DNA of 64,000 bases from Paenibacillus sp. OVF10 (GTDB lineage Bacteria > Bacillota > Bacilli > Paenibacillales > Paenibacillaceae). The stretch spans positions 124,001 through 188,000 of the forward strand of contig CP094668.1 in the NCBI GenBank assembly GCA_022836915.1, in the 5' to 3' direction. Shown here piece by piece: positions 18,383-26,714 of this stretch (its first letter is position 1; every line of letters starts with the position of its first letter). The notes beneath the pieces were generated by a model. The model was given only the letters and a program-made list of their open reading frames with translations. It searched no databases and was not told the DNA's origin. The translations under genes and the position numbers were made by a program.

Positions 18383-19083
18383 CTACGGCAAATCAATAAT
18401 CATATAGAACGTATCTTCGTTTGCTTGCAGTTCGATTGAATCCCGCTGTTCCACACGAGCCGTGTCGCCTTCGTTCAACAGGTACTCTCCATCCAATCCC
18501 AGCTTACCTTCGATGGAGAAAATGTACATCCGGCGGCCCGAATCCTGATTAAAGGTTAACGTTTCGTCTTTGGCTAATCGGCCAAGGTAGATCGTCATAT
18601 CCTGATGAATGGTCGCAACTCTTGGGCCCCCTTCTGGGGATACAATCGGCACGAGTGCTCCTGCCAATGCCGCTGGATCAAATGATGTGGTCTCATAGGA
18701 GGGCTCCAACCCTCTTGTCTTTGGCATGAACCAGAGCTGAAGCAAACGTACTTCTTCGGTATCGGATGCATTATGTTCGGTATGAATCATGCCACTGCCT
18801 GCTGACATCCGCTGGATACCACCAAAGCTTGTAACGGCTACATTCCCCAGGTTATCTTCATGTCGCAACTTGCCGCTGAGTACGATGGATACAATCTCCA
18901 TGTCACTATGCGGGTGAGCCCCAAAACCGCGACCAGGCGCGATCACATCGTCGTTCGCTACCCTCATGGGTCCAAACGCCGTATTCTCCGGGTCTTGGTA
19001 TTCTCCGAAAGAAAAGCTGTGACTCCCCGGAGCCAGCCTCGATCGAAGCTGGAGCGGGCATCGGATGGAATGACGTTAATCAT
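18383..19083 (-). CDS. pirin family protein (bicupin), frame broken near 19025
   Basis: From 18967 the sequence reads MRVANDDVIAPGRGFGAHPHSDMEIVS, with the metal-binding HPHxDME, HTEHN and later RRMYIFSIEGKLG, a two-cupin pirin. The true N-terminus starts at ATG 19083 (MINVIPSDARSSFDRGWL) behind AGGAGGATG. It rejoins the main frame as SHSFSFGEYQDP if the four-G run at 19025-19028 has a fifth G. Pirins bind Fe(II) and some are quercetin dioxygenases or redox-sensing cofactors. The DoxX gene lies upstream on the same strand, a common pairing with stress-linked redox genes. Confidence 0.85.
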
Positions 19084-19280
19084 AAAATGCATCCTCCTTA
19101 TTTTTCTTAGTAGCATACTTATTCTCATTGTAACAAACCTCAGGCATGTCGTCCAAACGAAAAAGTTCTCTACTGATCAGCCCGGTTCGCAAATCAATTC
19201 CCGAACCGGCCTGGCCAATAAAGAACCTCGTTACAGGACTCATCCTGCACTTCATTATTTTTTAGCAATCGTTAGTCAAT

Positions 19281-19700
19281 TCAAGCACTCACATTCTGGC
19301 GAGCGCTCCCCTGTCTGGAGAACAGATAATCCACGGCCAGGAAGCGGCTTCCTGTGAAGAGCAGTGTCAGGGAACCCGCCAGCAGCAGGTAATCTAACTC
19401 GGTACCACTCAGGAACGGCTCACCCATTTTGGCTGTAAACAGAACGCCAACCATCACGATGGCAAACAGGGCAGCAAACACACGTGTTCCCAGACCCAGA
19501 ATCATCGCTGCACCACCCACCAACTCAATAATGGCTACAACGGATGCAAGAAATCCGGGAATACCGATACTTTCGAAAAAACCTACTGTACCGCTGATTC
19601 CACCTTCGAATTTACTCCAGCCGTGCAATACAAAGATCAAACCGATCATAATCCTTGAGAAAAATAATCCAATCTCTACACTTTTATTATTCATGTTCAT
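19281..19700 (-). CDS. DoxX family membrane protein
   Basis: The 139-residue, four-helix membrane protein opens with IGLFFSRIMIGLIFVLHGWSKFEGG. It continues through FFESIGIPGFLASVVAIIELVGGAAMILGLGTR, both hallmarks of the DoxX/YphA family. Family members are linked to membrane redox and oxidative stress, with function poorly defined. AGGAAGAT precedes the ATG. Downstream, the 200-bp gap to pirin holds an 8-bp inverted repeat (CCGGTTCG/CGAACCGG) without a T run. Confidence 0.85.
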   Translation of the reverse strand: MNMNNKSVEIGLFFSRIMIGLIFVLHGWSKFEGGISGTVGFFESIGIPGFLASVVAIIELVGGAAMILGLGTRVFAALFAIVMVGVLFTAKMGEPFLSGTELDYLLLAGSLTLLFTGSRFLAVDYLFSRQGSARQNVSA

Positions 19701-19744
19701 CTTCCTTCCTCGTTATATTCGACTTCACATTTAGCCAAATTAAT

Positions 19745-20605
19745 TTATCCGATGGACCAAACAAACAAGATAGACAGCAATAGAAAAACAGTAGCCGACA
19801 TCAGAACAGCATAACGTGGCAACCTCAGCGTCACGTCCTGTTCTGGGTCCAGCAGACGTGAAATTCGGACATTCACCGACGTATCCGCAAATGACGACTG
19901 AACGGTCAGTTCTTTGGCTCCCCAAGGTTCAGGACAAGCACGGAGCAGCTTGAGCAAAGCACTGCCAATGCCTGCCACATTGCCTGTACGCTCAATGGCC
20001 TCATTGTCTGCCAGAATTTCTCTCACAATATTGTAATGTTTCGAAGTATGCTTCAATACGGGAATATACGGCATCATGATTGCAAATACCGATAGCAGTG
20101 TTGTCTTCAGTGGGTCACGGTGCCACAGGTGATGGACTTCGTGGTACACAACTGCAGTCTCCTCTTCTGCATCCAACATCGTCAGAAGCCCTGTGGAGAG
20201 TACAATACATGGTCTCCATAAACCAATTGTGAATGCAACCGGAGAATGCTTGTCCACCACAATGAATCCTGGCTGTCCGAGATGGTGATACTTGGACTCC
20301 AGTTCGCGAGACAATTCTCGCACCTCCATGGAGCGAAGTTTACGTACGGCGGCTCTGGTTTTCATCATACGCACCATTAGCAACCAACCTGTTCCCGCAA
20401 AAGTCAGCAATACCAGTGCCAGCAGGAAATGTCCCACGGATAACCAACCCAGTCGACTCATCCAATGATTGCAGAGCCATAGCAGGTTAAACGGGATATC
20501 CCAGCCAAAAATTTTGTACATCGCGTACATGAACATCTGCATGAACACGAGTAACGGAATGCCAAACCCGACGGTAAACAAAAGTTTCGAGCGGGTCTTC
20601 CACAT
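19745..20605 (-). CDS. M56 (BlaR1/MecR1-type) membrane metallopeptidase, sensor domain absent
   Basis: The protein has about 286 residues. Hydrophobic helices at the N-terminus precede the zinc motif YHEVHHLWHRDPL (HExxH), and REILADNEAIE supplies the third ligand. A last helix (YAVLMSATVFLLLSILFVW) closes the protein. BlaR1 proteins are about 600 residues with an external penicillin-binding sensor; this one stops after the protease part, so it must sense something else or depend on a partner. It presumably cleaves the BlaI-type repressor encoded immediately upstream, whose stop is adjacent to this start (ATG 20605). Confidence 0.85.
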   Translation of the reverse strand: MWKTRSKLLFTVGFGIPLLVFMQMFMYAMYKIFGWDIPFNLLWLCNHWMSRLGWLSVGHFLLALVLLTFAGTGWLLMVRMMKTRAAVRKLRSMEVRELSRELESKYHHLGQPGFIVVDKHSPVAFTIGLWRPCIVLSTGLLTMLDAEEETAVVYHEVHHLWHRDPLKTTLLSVFAIMMPYIPVLKHTSKHYNIVREILADNEAIERTGNVAGIGSALLKLLRACPEPWGAKELTVQSSFADTSVNVRISRLLDPEQDVTLRLPRYAVLMSATVFLLLSILFVWSIG

Positions 20606-20606
20606 C

Positions 20607-21023
20607 TTAATCGCTATCCTTTTTCCATTGTTTGATCTTCTGTTCCAGGCGTTCAATTAGACCCGCATCTGCTTCGTCCAGCGCATCCAGCATATGATTC
20701 AATGCCAGAGCTCCGAATTCATCCACCAACTCATGTGACAGTTCCTTGGATTGGTCGTTCATAAACTCCTCCTTACTCTGTACCGGTTGGTACAAAGATG
20801 TTCTGCCCTTTTGTGACTTTCCGAGAAGTCCCTTGTCTACGAGCCGGTTCATCACGGTCATGACTGTATTAAAATTGACGTCTTTGTCTTGTTCAAGTGC
20901 GGTCTGCACTTCACGGATGCTGCTGCCAGGACGAGACCATAAAATGTCCATGATCTTGGCCTCCAGCGGACCAAAAAATCGGTTGAGCCCACGCTCACCC
21001 ACTTTGAAATTGTGTATTCTCAT
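20607..21023 (-). CDS. BlaI/MecI/CopY family transcriptional repressor
   Basis: The 138-residue protein has an N-terminal winged helix (FGPLEAKIMDILWSRPGSSIREVQTAL, VNFNTVMTVMNRLVDKGLLGKSQKGRTSLY) and a C-terminal helical dimerisation part. The wing-helix pattern and downstream M56 protease form the two-gene signal cassette of BlaI-BlaR1 type. No beta-lactamase or PBP2a gene is in the window. A perfect-arm palindrome 16 bp upstream of the ATG is a probable autoregulatory operator. Confidence 0.92.
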   Translation of the reverse strand: MRIHNFKVGERGLNRFFGPLEAKIMDILWSRPGSSIREVQTALEQDKDVNFNTVMTVMNRLVDKGLLGKSQKGRTSLYQPVQSKEEFMNDQSKELSHELVDEFGALALNHMLDALDEADAGLIERLEQKIKQWKKDSD

Positions 21024-21039
21024 GTTATGACACCCCTCA

Positions 21040-21056
21040 CACTACCCATTGTAGTG
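21040..21056 (-). promoter_or_regulatory. BlaI-type operator upstream of blaI
   Basis: CACTAC, five bases, GTAGTG forms a 17-bp palindrome containing the TAC...GTA core of BlaI/MecI/CopY operators. Placement just upstream of the repressor gene fits autoregulation. Confidence 0.7.
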
Positions 21057-21130
21057 CCAACAAATGAGAAGTCAACCTCTATGTCAGCTATTTTATGTAA
21101 ATGATTTGTAAATTTGTTTTCCATTTCAGT

Positions 21131-21182
21131 AAAAAAGGCCAAAGACCGGGAAATTCCGCACGCTCACGGTTTTCCCGGTCTT
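21131..21182 (-). terminator. intrinsic terminator after catalase
   Basis: AAGACCGGGAAA (21142-21153) pairs perfectly with TTTCCCGGTCTT (21171-21182). On the minus strand it is followed by TGGCC and six T. Confidence 0.8.
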
Positions 21183-21232
21183 CACCAAATATCAGTCAGT
21201 ATGATGTTATGAGTACAGGGTCAAACTGCACT

Positions 21233-22697
21233 TTATTTGCCATCCTGTGACGGCATATGTGCAGAAATATCCACGCCGAGTCCATGAGCCAAACGTCCGC
21301 CAAGCTGTCCATCCGCCCGGAAGAAGTGGCACAGGGCACGCATTTGAATATCAACAGATACGCCCTTAAGGTCATTGATCAGATTATCAAGTAAATGTTG
21401 CTGCTCTACAGGAGTAAATGAACGGAAAAGCTCCCTGCCTGCGTGTAATCATCCGTTTTCTCGATTTTTTCTCGTGTAACATGCCCTTGCAATGGAACCT
21501 GACTGTCCCGATATGCCGGATCTTCCTGCGGGCTGTTTCCTGAACTGTTGGGTTCATAGTTCACCGGAGATGGGTCCTGATTCACATTCATGAGTCCATC
21601 ACGCTGATGATTACGAACGGGTGCGTACGGGCAATTCACCGGAATTTGCAAATAGTTCGTTCCAAGCCGGTGACGCTGTGTATCTGGATAAGAGAATAGA
21701 CGTCCTTGCAGCAATTTGTCTTCGGAAGGTTCAATTCCAGGTACAAGTGCACTAGGTGAAAAGGCAGCCTGCTCCACTTCAGCAAAGAAGTTTTTGGATT
21801 CCGATTCAGGGTCATGGTCCCTACCGTATGGAACGGCAATACATCTTCAGGCCAAGTTTTGGTCGGGTCGAGCGGATCAAAAGAAAAATCATCCATTTGC
21901 TCCGGCTTCAAGAGCTGTACCTGTAACTTCCACTGCGGGTATTGCCCGTTCTTGATATGTTCATGCAGGTCCCGGGTAGCATGGTTAAAGTCTTGCCCCT
22001 GTACCTCGGCAGCTTCCTGACGTGAAAAGCCGCGAACCCCCTGTGCAGACTCCCACTTGTACTTCACATAGTGGACCTGTCCCTGTGCATTGATCCATTT
22101 GAAAGCATGTACGCCGAATCCATCCATTTCCCGATAACTTGCCGGTGTACCCAGGTCAGAGAACAACCAGGTCATCATATGGGTTGATTCCGGCGAGAGG
22201 GTCATGAAATCCCAATAGCGAGCTGGGTCCTGAATGTTGGTATCCGGAGCTGGCTTCAAGGAATGCACCATGTCAGGGAACTTCATGGCATCACGAATGA
22301 AGAACACAGGCAGATGGTTGCCGACAATATCATAGTTGCCTTCACGTGTGTAGAATTTGACGGCAAATCCACGTGGATCTCGTGCAGTCTCTGGTGACCC
22401 CGTACCGTGAATAACGGTTGAGAAACGAACCAGCACATCCGTCTCCGTACCCGGATCTTGCAGGAAGTCCGCTGTTGTATACTCCTTCATACTCTGCTCT
22501 AGCGTGAATACACCATGAGCACCTGCTCCTCTTGCATGTACAACTCTTTCGGGAATACGTTCACGGTCAAAGTGGGCTATTTTCTCAATGAGATGGTAGT
22601 CTTCAAGCAGTGTTGGCCCTCTTCTGCCTGCTGTGCGGGAATTCTGGTTGTCACCTACAGGTGCTCCCTGATTCGTAGTCATACGTTCTGTCATCAT
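21233..22697 (-). CDS. katA: heme catalase (clade 3 type), frame broken twice
   Basis: Catalase disproportionates H2O2. The N-terminal part is intact: [51 protein letters not shown] with the catalytic His, [31 protein letters not shown], and [18 protein letters not shown] with the catalytic Asn. The frame breaks after MTLNRNPK and resumes as [19 protein letters not shown] if the five-A run (21791-21795) has a sixth base. It breaks again near the end, where GGG at 21433-21435 needs a fourth G. The restored product is about 487 residues, normal length. A PerR-type operator lies 80 bp upstream. Confidence 0.92.
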
Positions 22698-22776
22698 GTC
22701 GTCCTCCTCTAATGGGTCTCACGGCTGCTATATATCTACTATTAAAATCATATTCGGCTTCGGTTTAAATATACAT

Positions 22777-22791
22777 TTAGACTTGATCTAA
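22777..22791 (-). promoter_or_regulatory. PerR-type operator upstream of catalase
   Basis: TTAGACTTGATCTAA is a 7-1-7 inverted repeat like the Bacillus Per box TTATAATNATTATAA. It differs by one base from the box before dps (54391-54405) and closely matches the box before perR (24204-24218). Confidence 0.75.
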
Positions 22792-22918
22792 CTGTTAAAT
22801 TGATTCTAACATGTCCCACTCTGCTCTTGCATGAGGTTCACATGAGATTAAGATGAGGTTCTTCAACACTTCATGAATGAACTATGAACATGTATCTAAG
22901 TGAACGATAAATTTGGGC

Positions 22919-22939
22919 AAAAAAAGCGGACTAATCCGC
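22919..22939 (-). terminator. intrinsic terminator carrying the regulator stop codon in its loop
   Basis: On the minus strand GCGGA, loop TTAG, TCCGC is followed by seven T. The loop contains the TAG stop of the winged-helix regulator, so coding sequence and terminator are interlocked. Confidence 0.75.
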
Positions 22940-23736
22940 CAGGCGGTAGCCCACTCCTCTTACTGTTACGATATATTGCGGCGAAGATGCGTTATCGCCC
23001 AATTTTTGCGCAAGCTTTTGATATGAACATCAACCACATTACTTCCACCCGTAAAGTCTGTCTCCCAAATATCGCTGAGCATCTCCTCACGGGAAATGAC
23101 TGCACCTTTGGCATCAATCAGCTTGAGTAACAGATCATACTCGGTCTTGGTCAGATGAATCCGATTATTATCGCGCTGCACACTCATCCGTTCCCGATCA
23201 AGCCACAGATCCTTAAATCCGATACGCTGCCCTTCCTCAGGCAAAAACCCACGTTTGGGCAGAGCAGGGCTGTTGCCAATCATACGCTGCACCCGATATA
23301 GAGCTTCCTGCGGGCGTGCAGGCCACACCAGCAATTCCTCCTGAAGCATCGGTCCACTCGCGCTGCCAATCATCTTCTCACCGACCAGATACAGACAAGG
23401 GGTTGTATGCTCAGCCTCACGATTCAATCGGCTGCTAATGCCGGCAAATGCATCGATCGTTCCGGCAACAGATAGGTCATAGATCAACAGATCAAAGACA
23501 AGACGCTCATGCAGATCCGGTTCCCAGCGATGGAACACCAGTACATCAAAGCAGCTATCCGTTAAGGCCTTTACCAGTTCATGAACCTGCCCCGGCATCG
23601 GGCTGATCAGAATAACACGCCGTGTAACAGGACAATTGTCCATAAGGGGCGCTGCATCGGACAAGGCGGGTTTAACCCTAAGGGGTAAACGACGGCCAGG
23701 CAGTTTTATTTTTACTTGATCCGTTTGTTTCTGCAT
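22931..23736 (-). CDS. OmpR-type winged-helix response regulator with degenerate receiver, frame broken near 23003
   Basis: The N-terminal ~125 residues resemble a receiver fold (RRVILISPMPGQVHELVKALTD, FDLLIYDLSVAG) but lack the acidic pair at the start of strand 1. The C-terminal winged helix is clear (RIHLTKTEYDLLLKLIDAKGAVISREEMLSDIWETDF, NVVDVHIKSLRKK). One A added to the run at 23003-23007 restores the normal ending YIVTVRGVGYRLAD and puts the stop at 22931. It overlaps the 3' end of perR by about 25 bp, so the two are probably co-transcribed. No sensor kinase is adjacent, and phosphorylation may be dispensable. Confidence 0.82.
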
Positions 23737-24113
23737 TCCCCGCAGACACCTCCAAAGACCACATGAGCATGATCGATTGCATATCCAGTTTCTTCAGCTA
23801 CCTGTTTCATCCATTGTGGAGGAACCTCCGTCATCACCTCGTCCACTTTGCCGCACACTTCACACATAATGTGCTGATGATCATCCATACGGGCATCGTA
23901 CCTACTTGCTGTCTCTCCGAGTTTAAGTTCCCGTATCAATTCTTTGTCCGTCAGATAACGAAGAGAATTATACACCGTACCATAGGCCAGATTATATCCT
24001 TGTTCCACGAGTCGATTCATGACATCAGCAGCTGTCGGGTGATCCTCCGAATGACGCACCACATCATATACCGCTTGCCGTTGTATCGTCAGATTTAAAG
24101 TTCTCACAACCAT
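23712..24113 (-). CDS. perR: PerR-type Fur family peroxide repressor
   Basis: The 133-residue Fur-family protein has a winged helix (TIQRQAVYDVVRHSEDHPTAADV, LAYGTVYNSLRYL) and the regulatory metal ligands His25, Asp73, His79 and His81. The structural zinc site is Cys84/Cys87 and Cys124/Cys127. Context favours PerR: a Per-like box lies in its own upstream region and the same box precedes catalase and dps. The residue aligned with Asp104 of B. subtilis PerR is Glu92 here (VDE), with Asp91 next to it. That position normally separates PerR from Fur, so peroxide sensing is inferred, not certain. Confidence 0.85.
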   Translation of the reverse strand: MVVRTLNLTIQRQAVYDVVRHSEDHPTAADVMNRLVEQGYNLAYGTVYNSLRYLTDKELIRELKLGETASRYDARMDDHQHIMCEVCGKVDEVMTEVPPQWMKQVAEETGYAIDHAHVVFGGVCGECRNKRIK

Positions 24114-24203
24114 TTCTCCTTTATTATTGATCCATTTTATATGAAATCAGACACTGATCTTCTACTTATGATGGTCTTCCCAAAAGAAGGAATAAATTTT
24201 GAT

Positions 24204-24218
24204 TTAGATTAAGTATAA
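24204..24218 (-). promoter_or_regulatory. PerR-type operator upstream of perR
   Basis: On the minus strand TTATACTTAATCTAA shares 14 of 15 bases with the box before dps. It lies about 90 bp upstream of the perR start and could autoregulate perR. The divergent diguanylate cyclase starts 160 bp away. Confidence 0.65.
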
Positions 24219-24377
24219 ATCTCATTGTATATTGAAGTCAATATCACTCTAACATCCTGTATATGCAAATAAAACATCTTTCCCAGCAATCCCCTCATAA
24301 ATTTGGGATAATATGGTTCGCTACAGCACCACTTTTCAGATAAAATATAGGGATGTGCGTAAAAAGGGGAATGTCGG

Positions 24378-25489
24378 TTGTTTAGCACTTTTTTCATTAA
24401 TATCTGTGTCATGATTACGTTTATGTATGTGTCCGGGATCATCGCGAAGTTCTATAGTATCCGATTGCCTTTTCCCTCGTTACGTGTTCAGTTGATCGGC
24501 GGCTTATTATTCGGTATATATGGCACAGTACTCATGAACTATTCCTTCCCTCTGAACGAGACTACGATTGTAGATCTACGGCATCTGGCCATCGTCACCG
24601 CAGCGGTATATCTGGGAGGAGTGGCTTCGGTCGTTACTGGACTCATGATCTCGGTCCTTCGTATTCTGATGTTCGGCTTATCATCCTCTGCTATAGATGC
24701 AGGATTTGTCATGACTCTGATCGGACTGTCCGGTGTATACTTCGCCTATGCTCCCTGGTCCAGACTGACCAAAATAATTACAATGAATCTGCTTGGCATA
24801 ACATTAATCTTTATCATCCTTATGTTGAATACAGACAGCATGAATTCATTAATGAAGATATATCCGTTACAAATGACCATTTCCTTTGCCGGTGGAATAT
24901 TTATCTATTTCATCGCAGAATTCATTAATAAATCCAATGAAATGTTATTTCTATTGGAAAAAGAGCATCTACCGATCATCTTACCAACCTGAGCAATCGA
25001 CGACAGTTCGAAAAATCACTTCAACTGGAACTCCAGCGTGCGCGGGATTACCAACAAAAGCTTTCCTTGCTTGCCATTGATATTGACCGATTCAAAAAGG
25101 TAAATGACACCTTTGGTCATTCCGCCGGCGATGCGGTCCTGAAGCAACTTGGACAACTGCTCGTTGAGCACGCACGTTCTGCTGATATCGTGTCACGAAA
25201 CGGTGGGGAAGAATTCGCCATTCTTTTGCTCGACTGTGGACACCGTCAGGCCGTGGCTACCGCCGAATCTATCCGGCAGGCAGTAGAGAAATACCATTTT
25301 GCTCTGCCCGACGGACACACAACACGTCTAACCATCTCCATTGGTGTGGCCGTGTATCCGGATCATTGTGATGCTCATGACGATGACGACTTCTTCGAAC
25401 AGGCCGACCGTGCTTTATATGAAGCCAAGAATACAGGGCGTAACCGTGTGTGTGCCTTAAATTTTCGTTCCTTGCCTCTTACACAGTAA
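24378..25489 (+). CDS. membrane diguanylate cyclase (5TM-LytS-like sensor plus GGDEF), frame broken near 24958
   Basis: The N-terminal ~190 residues form five or six helices (INICVMITFMYVSGIIAKF, LIGGLLFGIYGTVLMNYSF, VVTGLMISVLRILMFG), like the 5TMR-LYT sensor. The GGDEF domain has LTNLSNRRQF, AIDIDRFKKVNDTFGHSAGDAVLKQLG, the active-site variant NGGEEF and LTISIGVAVYPDH. The two halves join if the five-A run at 24958-24962 has a sixth A (EKRASTDHLTNLSNRRQF). The intact enzyme would make cyclic di-GMP. An RxxD inhibitory site is not evident upstream of GGEEF. The likely start is TTG 24378 behind AAGGGG. Confidence 0.85.
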
Positions 25490-25528
25490 GATCTTGCCTT
25501 TCAATAAGCTAACCTTTCAACGTTCTCC

Positions 25529-25582
25529 AAAAAAGGGATGTCTCGTTCGCCTATTCAGGCACACAGGACATCCCTTGCTTTT
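25529..25582. terminator. bidirectional terminator between GGDEF and aldo/keto reductase genes
   Basis: AAGGGATGTC (25533-25542) pairs perfectly with GACATCCCTT (25567-25576), with A-rich DNA on the left and CTTTT on the right. It can serve the converging transcripts. Confidence 0.7.
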
Positions 25583-25623
25583 GGATCAGTGCATATCATC
25601 TCAGCTTGTGTGCTGACAGGAGA

Positions 25624-26562
25624 TTAAGCAAGGATGCTCTCAATCTCCTCAACAATGGCAGCATCCAGCTTCACGCCAGATGCAGCCGCGTTCTCTTTTA
25701 CCTGCTCGGGACGACTCGCCCCGACAAGTGCACTGGATACATTGTTCTGGCGCAGAATCCAGGCAAGGGCCAGTTGGCCAACCTTCAGATCCAGCTTGTC
25801 CGCCACTTCAATCAGTTGACGAACTTTCCCGATGCGATCCGCATTGATCTTTCCTTCGTCCCATCCTAGCTTGGCTGCACGGCTATTCTCTGGGATATCG
25901 GAAACGGACGTATATTTCCCGGTCAATAGACCTTGAGCAAGCGGGGAGTATACGACTTGTCCTATGCCTTTACGCTCGCCGAGCGGGATAATCTCATTTT
26001 CGATATAACGGTCAAACATGTTGTACACCGGCTGATTGACCACGATACGATCCAGGAGCAGACGATCTGCTGTACCTAATGCATCTTCCATCTGAGCCGC
26101 AGTCCACTGGCTGACGCCGACATATAACACTTTGCCTTGGCGTACCAGATCATCCAGCGCGCGGAGTGTTTCTTCAATTGGTGTTTCGGTATGATAACGA
26201 TGGCAGTAATAGATATCCACATATTCAACGCCCAAGCGCTTCAAGCTGGCTTCACATTGCTCCTTGATATGTTTGCGAGACAACCCCTGGTCATTCGGAC
26301 CATCACCCATTTTGCCAAATACTTTGGTTGCAAGTACATAAGAGTCACGGGAATAAGCTTTGAGCGTCTGCCCAAGCAGTTCTTCTGCTGCACCCCGTTC
26401 ATATACATTGGCTGTATCAAAAAAGTTAATGCCTTCATCAAATGCAGTTTCAATTGATTTCACCGCATTCTCACGTTCCACATACCCTCCGTACGTCAGC
26501 CAGCTTCCCAGGCTGATCTCGCTAACTTTCAGTCCGCTTCCACCTAATCTGCGATAATCCAA
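25624..26562 (-). CDS. aldo/keto reductase family oxidoreductase
   Basis: This 312-residue TIM-barrel NADPH-dependent reductase has the catalytic tetrad in FFDTANVYERGAAEELLG (Asp, Tyr), VLATKVFG (Lys) and DIYYCHRYHTETPIEETL (His). The cofactor segment is WILRQNNVSSALVGASRPEQV. It resembles the YhdN / potassium-channel-beta-like subgroup that reduces aldehydes and methylglyoxal-type carbonyls. It is a single gene, with no operon partner. Confidence 0.92.
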   Translation of the reverse strand: MDYRRLGGSGLKVSEISLGSWLTYGGYVERENAVKSIETAFDEGINFFDTANVYERGAAEELLGQTLKAYSRDSYVLATKVFGKMGDGPNDQGLSRKHIKEQCEASLKRLGVEYVDIYYCHRYHTETPIEETLRALDDLVRQGKVLYVGVSQWTAAQMEDALGTADRLLLDRIVVNQPVYNMFDRYIENEIIPLGERKGIGQVVYSPLAQGLLTGKYTSVSDIPENSRAAKLGWDEGKINADRIGKVRQLIEVADKLDLKVGQLALAWILRQNNVSSALVGASRPEQVKENAAASGVKLDAAIVEEIESILA

Positions 26563-26660
26563 TGTACATCCTCCTCTGTTGGTTATAAGATGAAGTTCAC
26601 TTTCTATTGTACCGTAACCAGCTCGGAATAAAAGGGCTTTGGCTCAGAAAATGGAAAATG

Positions 26661-26685
26661 AAAAAAGCGCACCTATAAGGTGCGC
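26661..26685 (-). terminator. intrinsic terminator after the GAF-kinase gene
   Basis: GCGCACC, five bases, GGTGCGC, followed on the minus strand by six T. Confidence 0.8.
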
Positions 26686-26714
26686 CGAATAATGGTTTAT
26701 CCTCTGATCATGAT

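Noticed and set aside
19181..19210. CCGGTTCG/CGAACCGG hairpin as terminator of DoxX
   Set aside because: No T run follows on either strand, so intrinsic termination is not supported.
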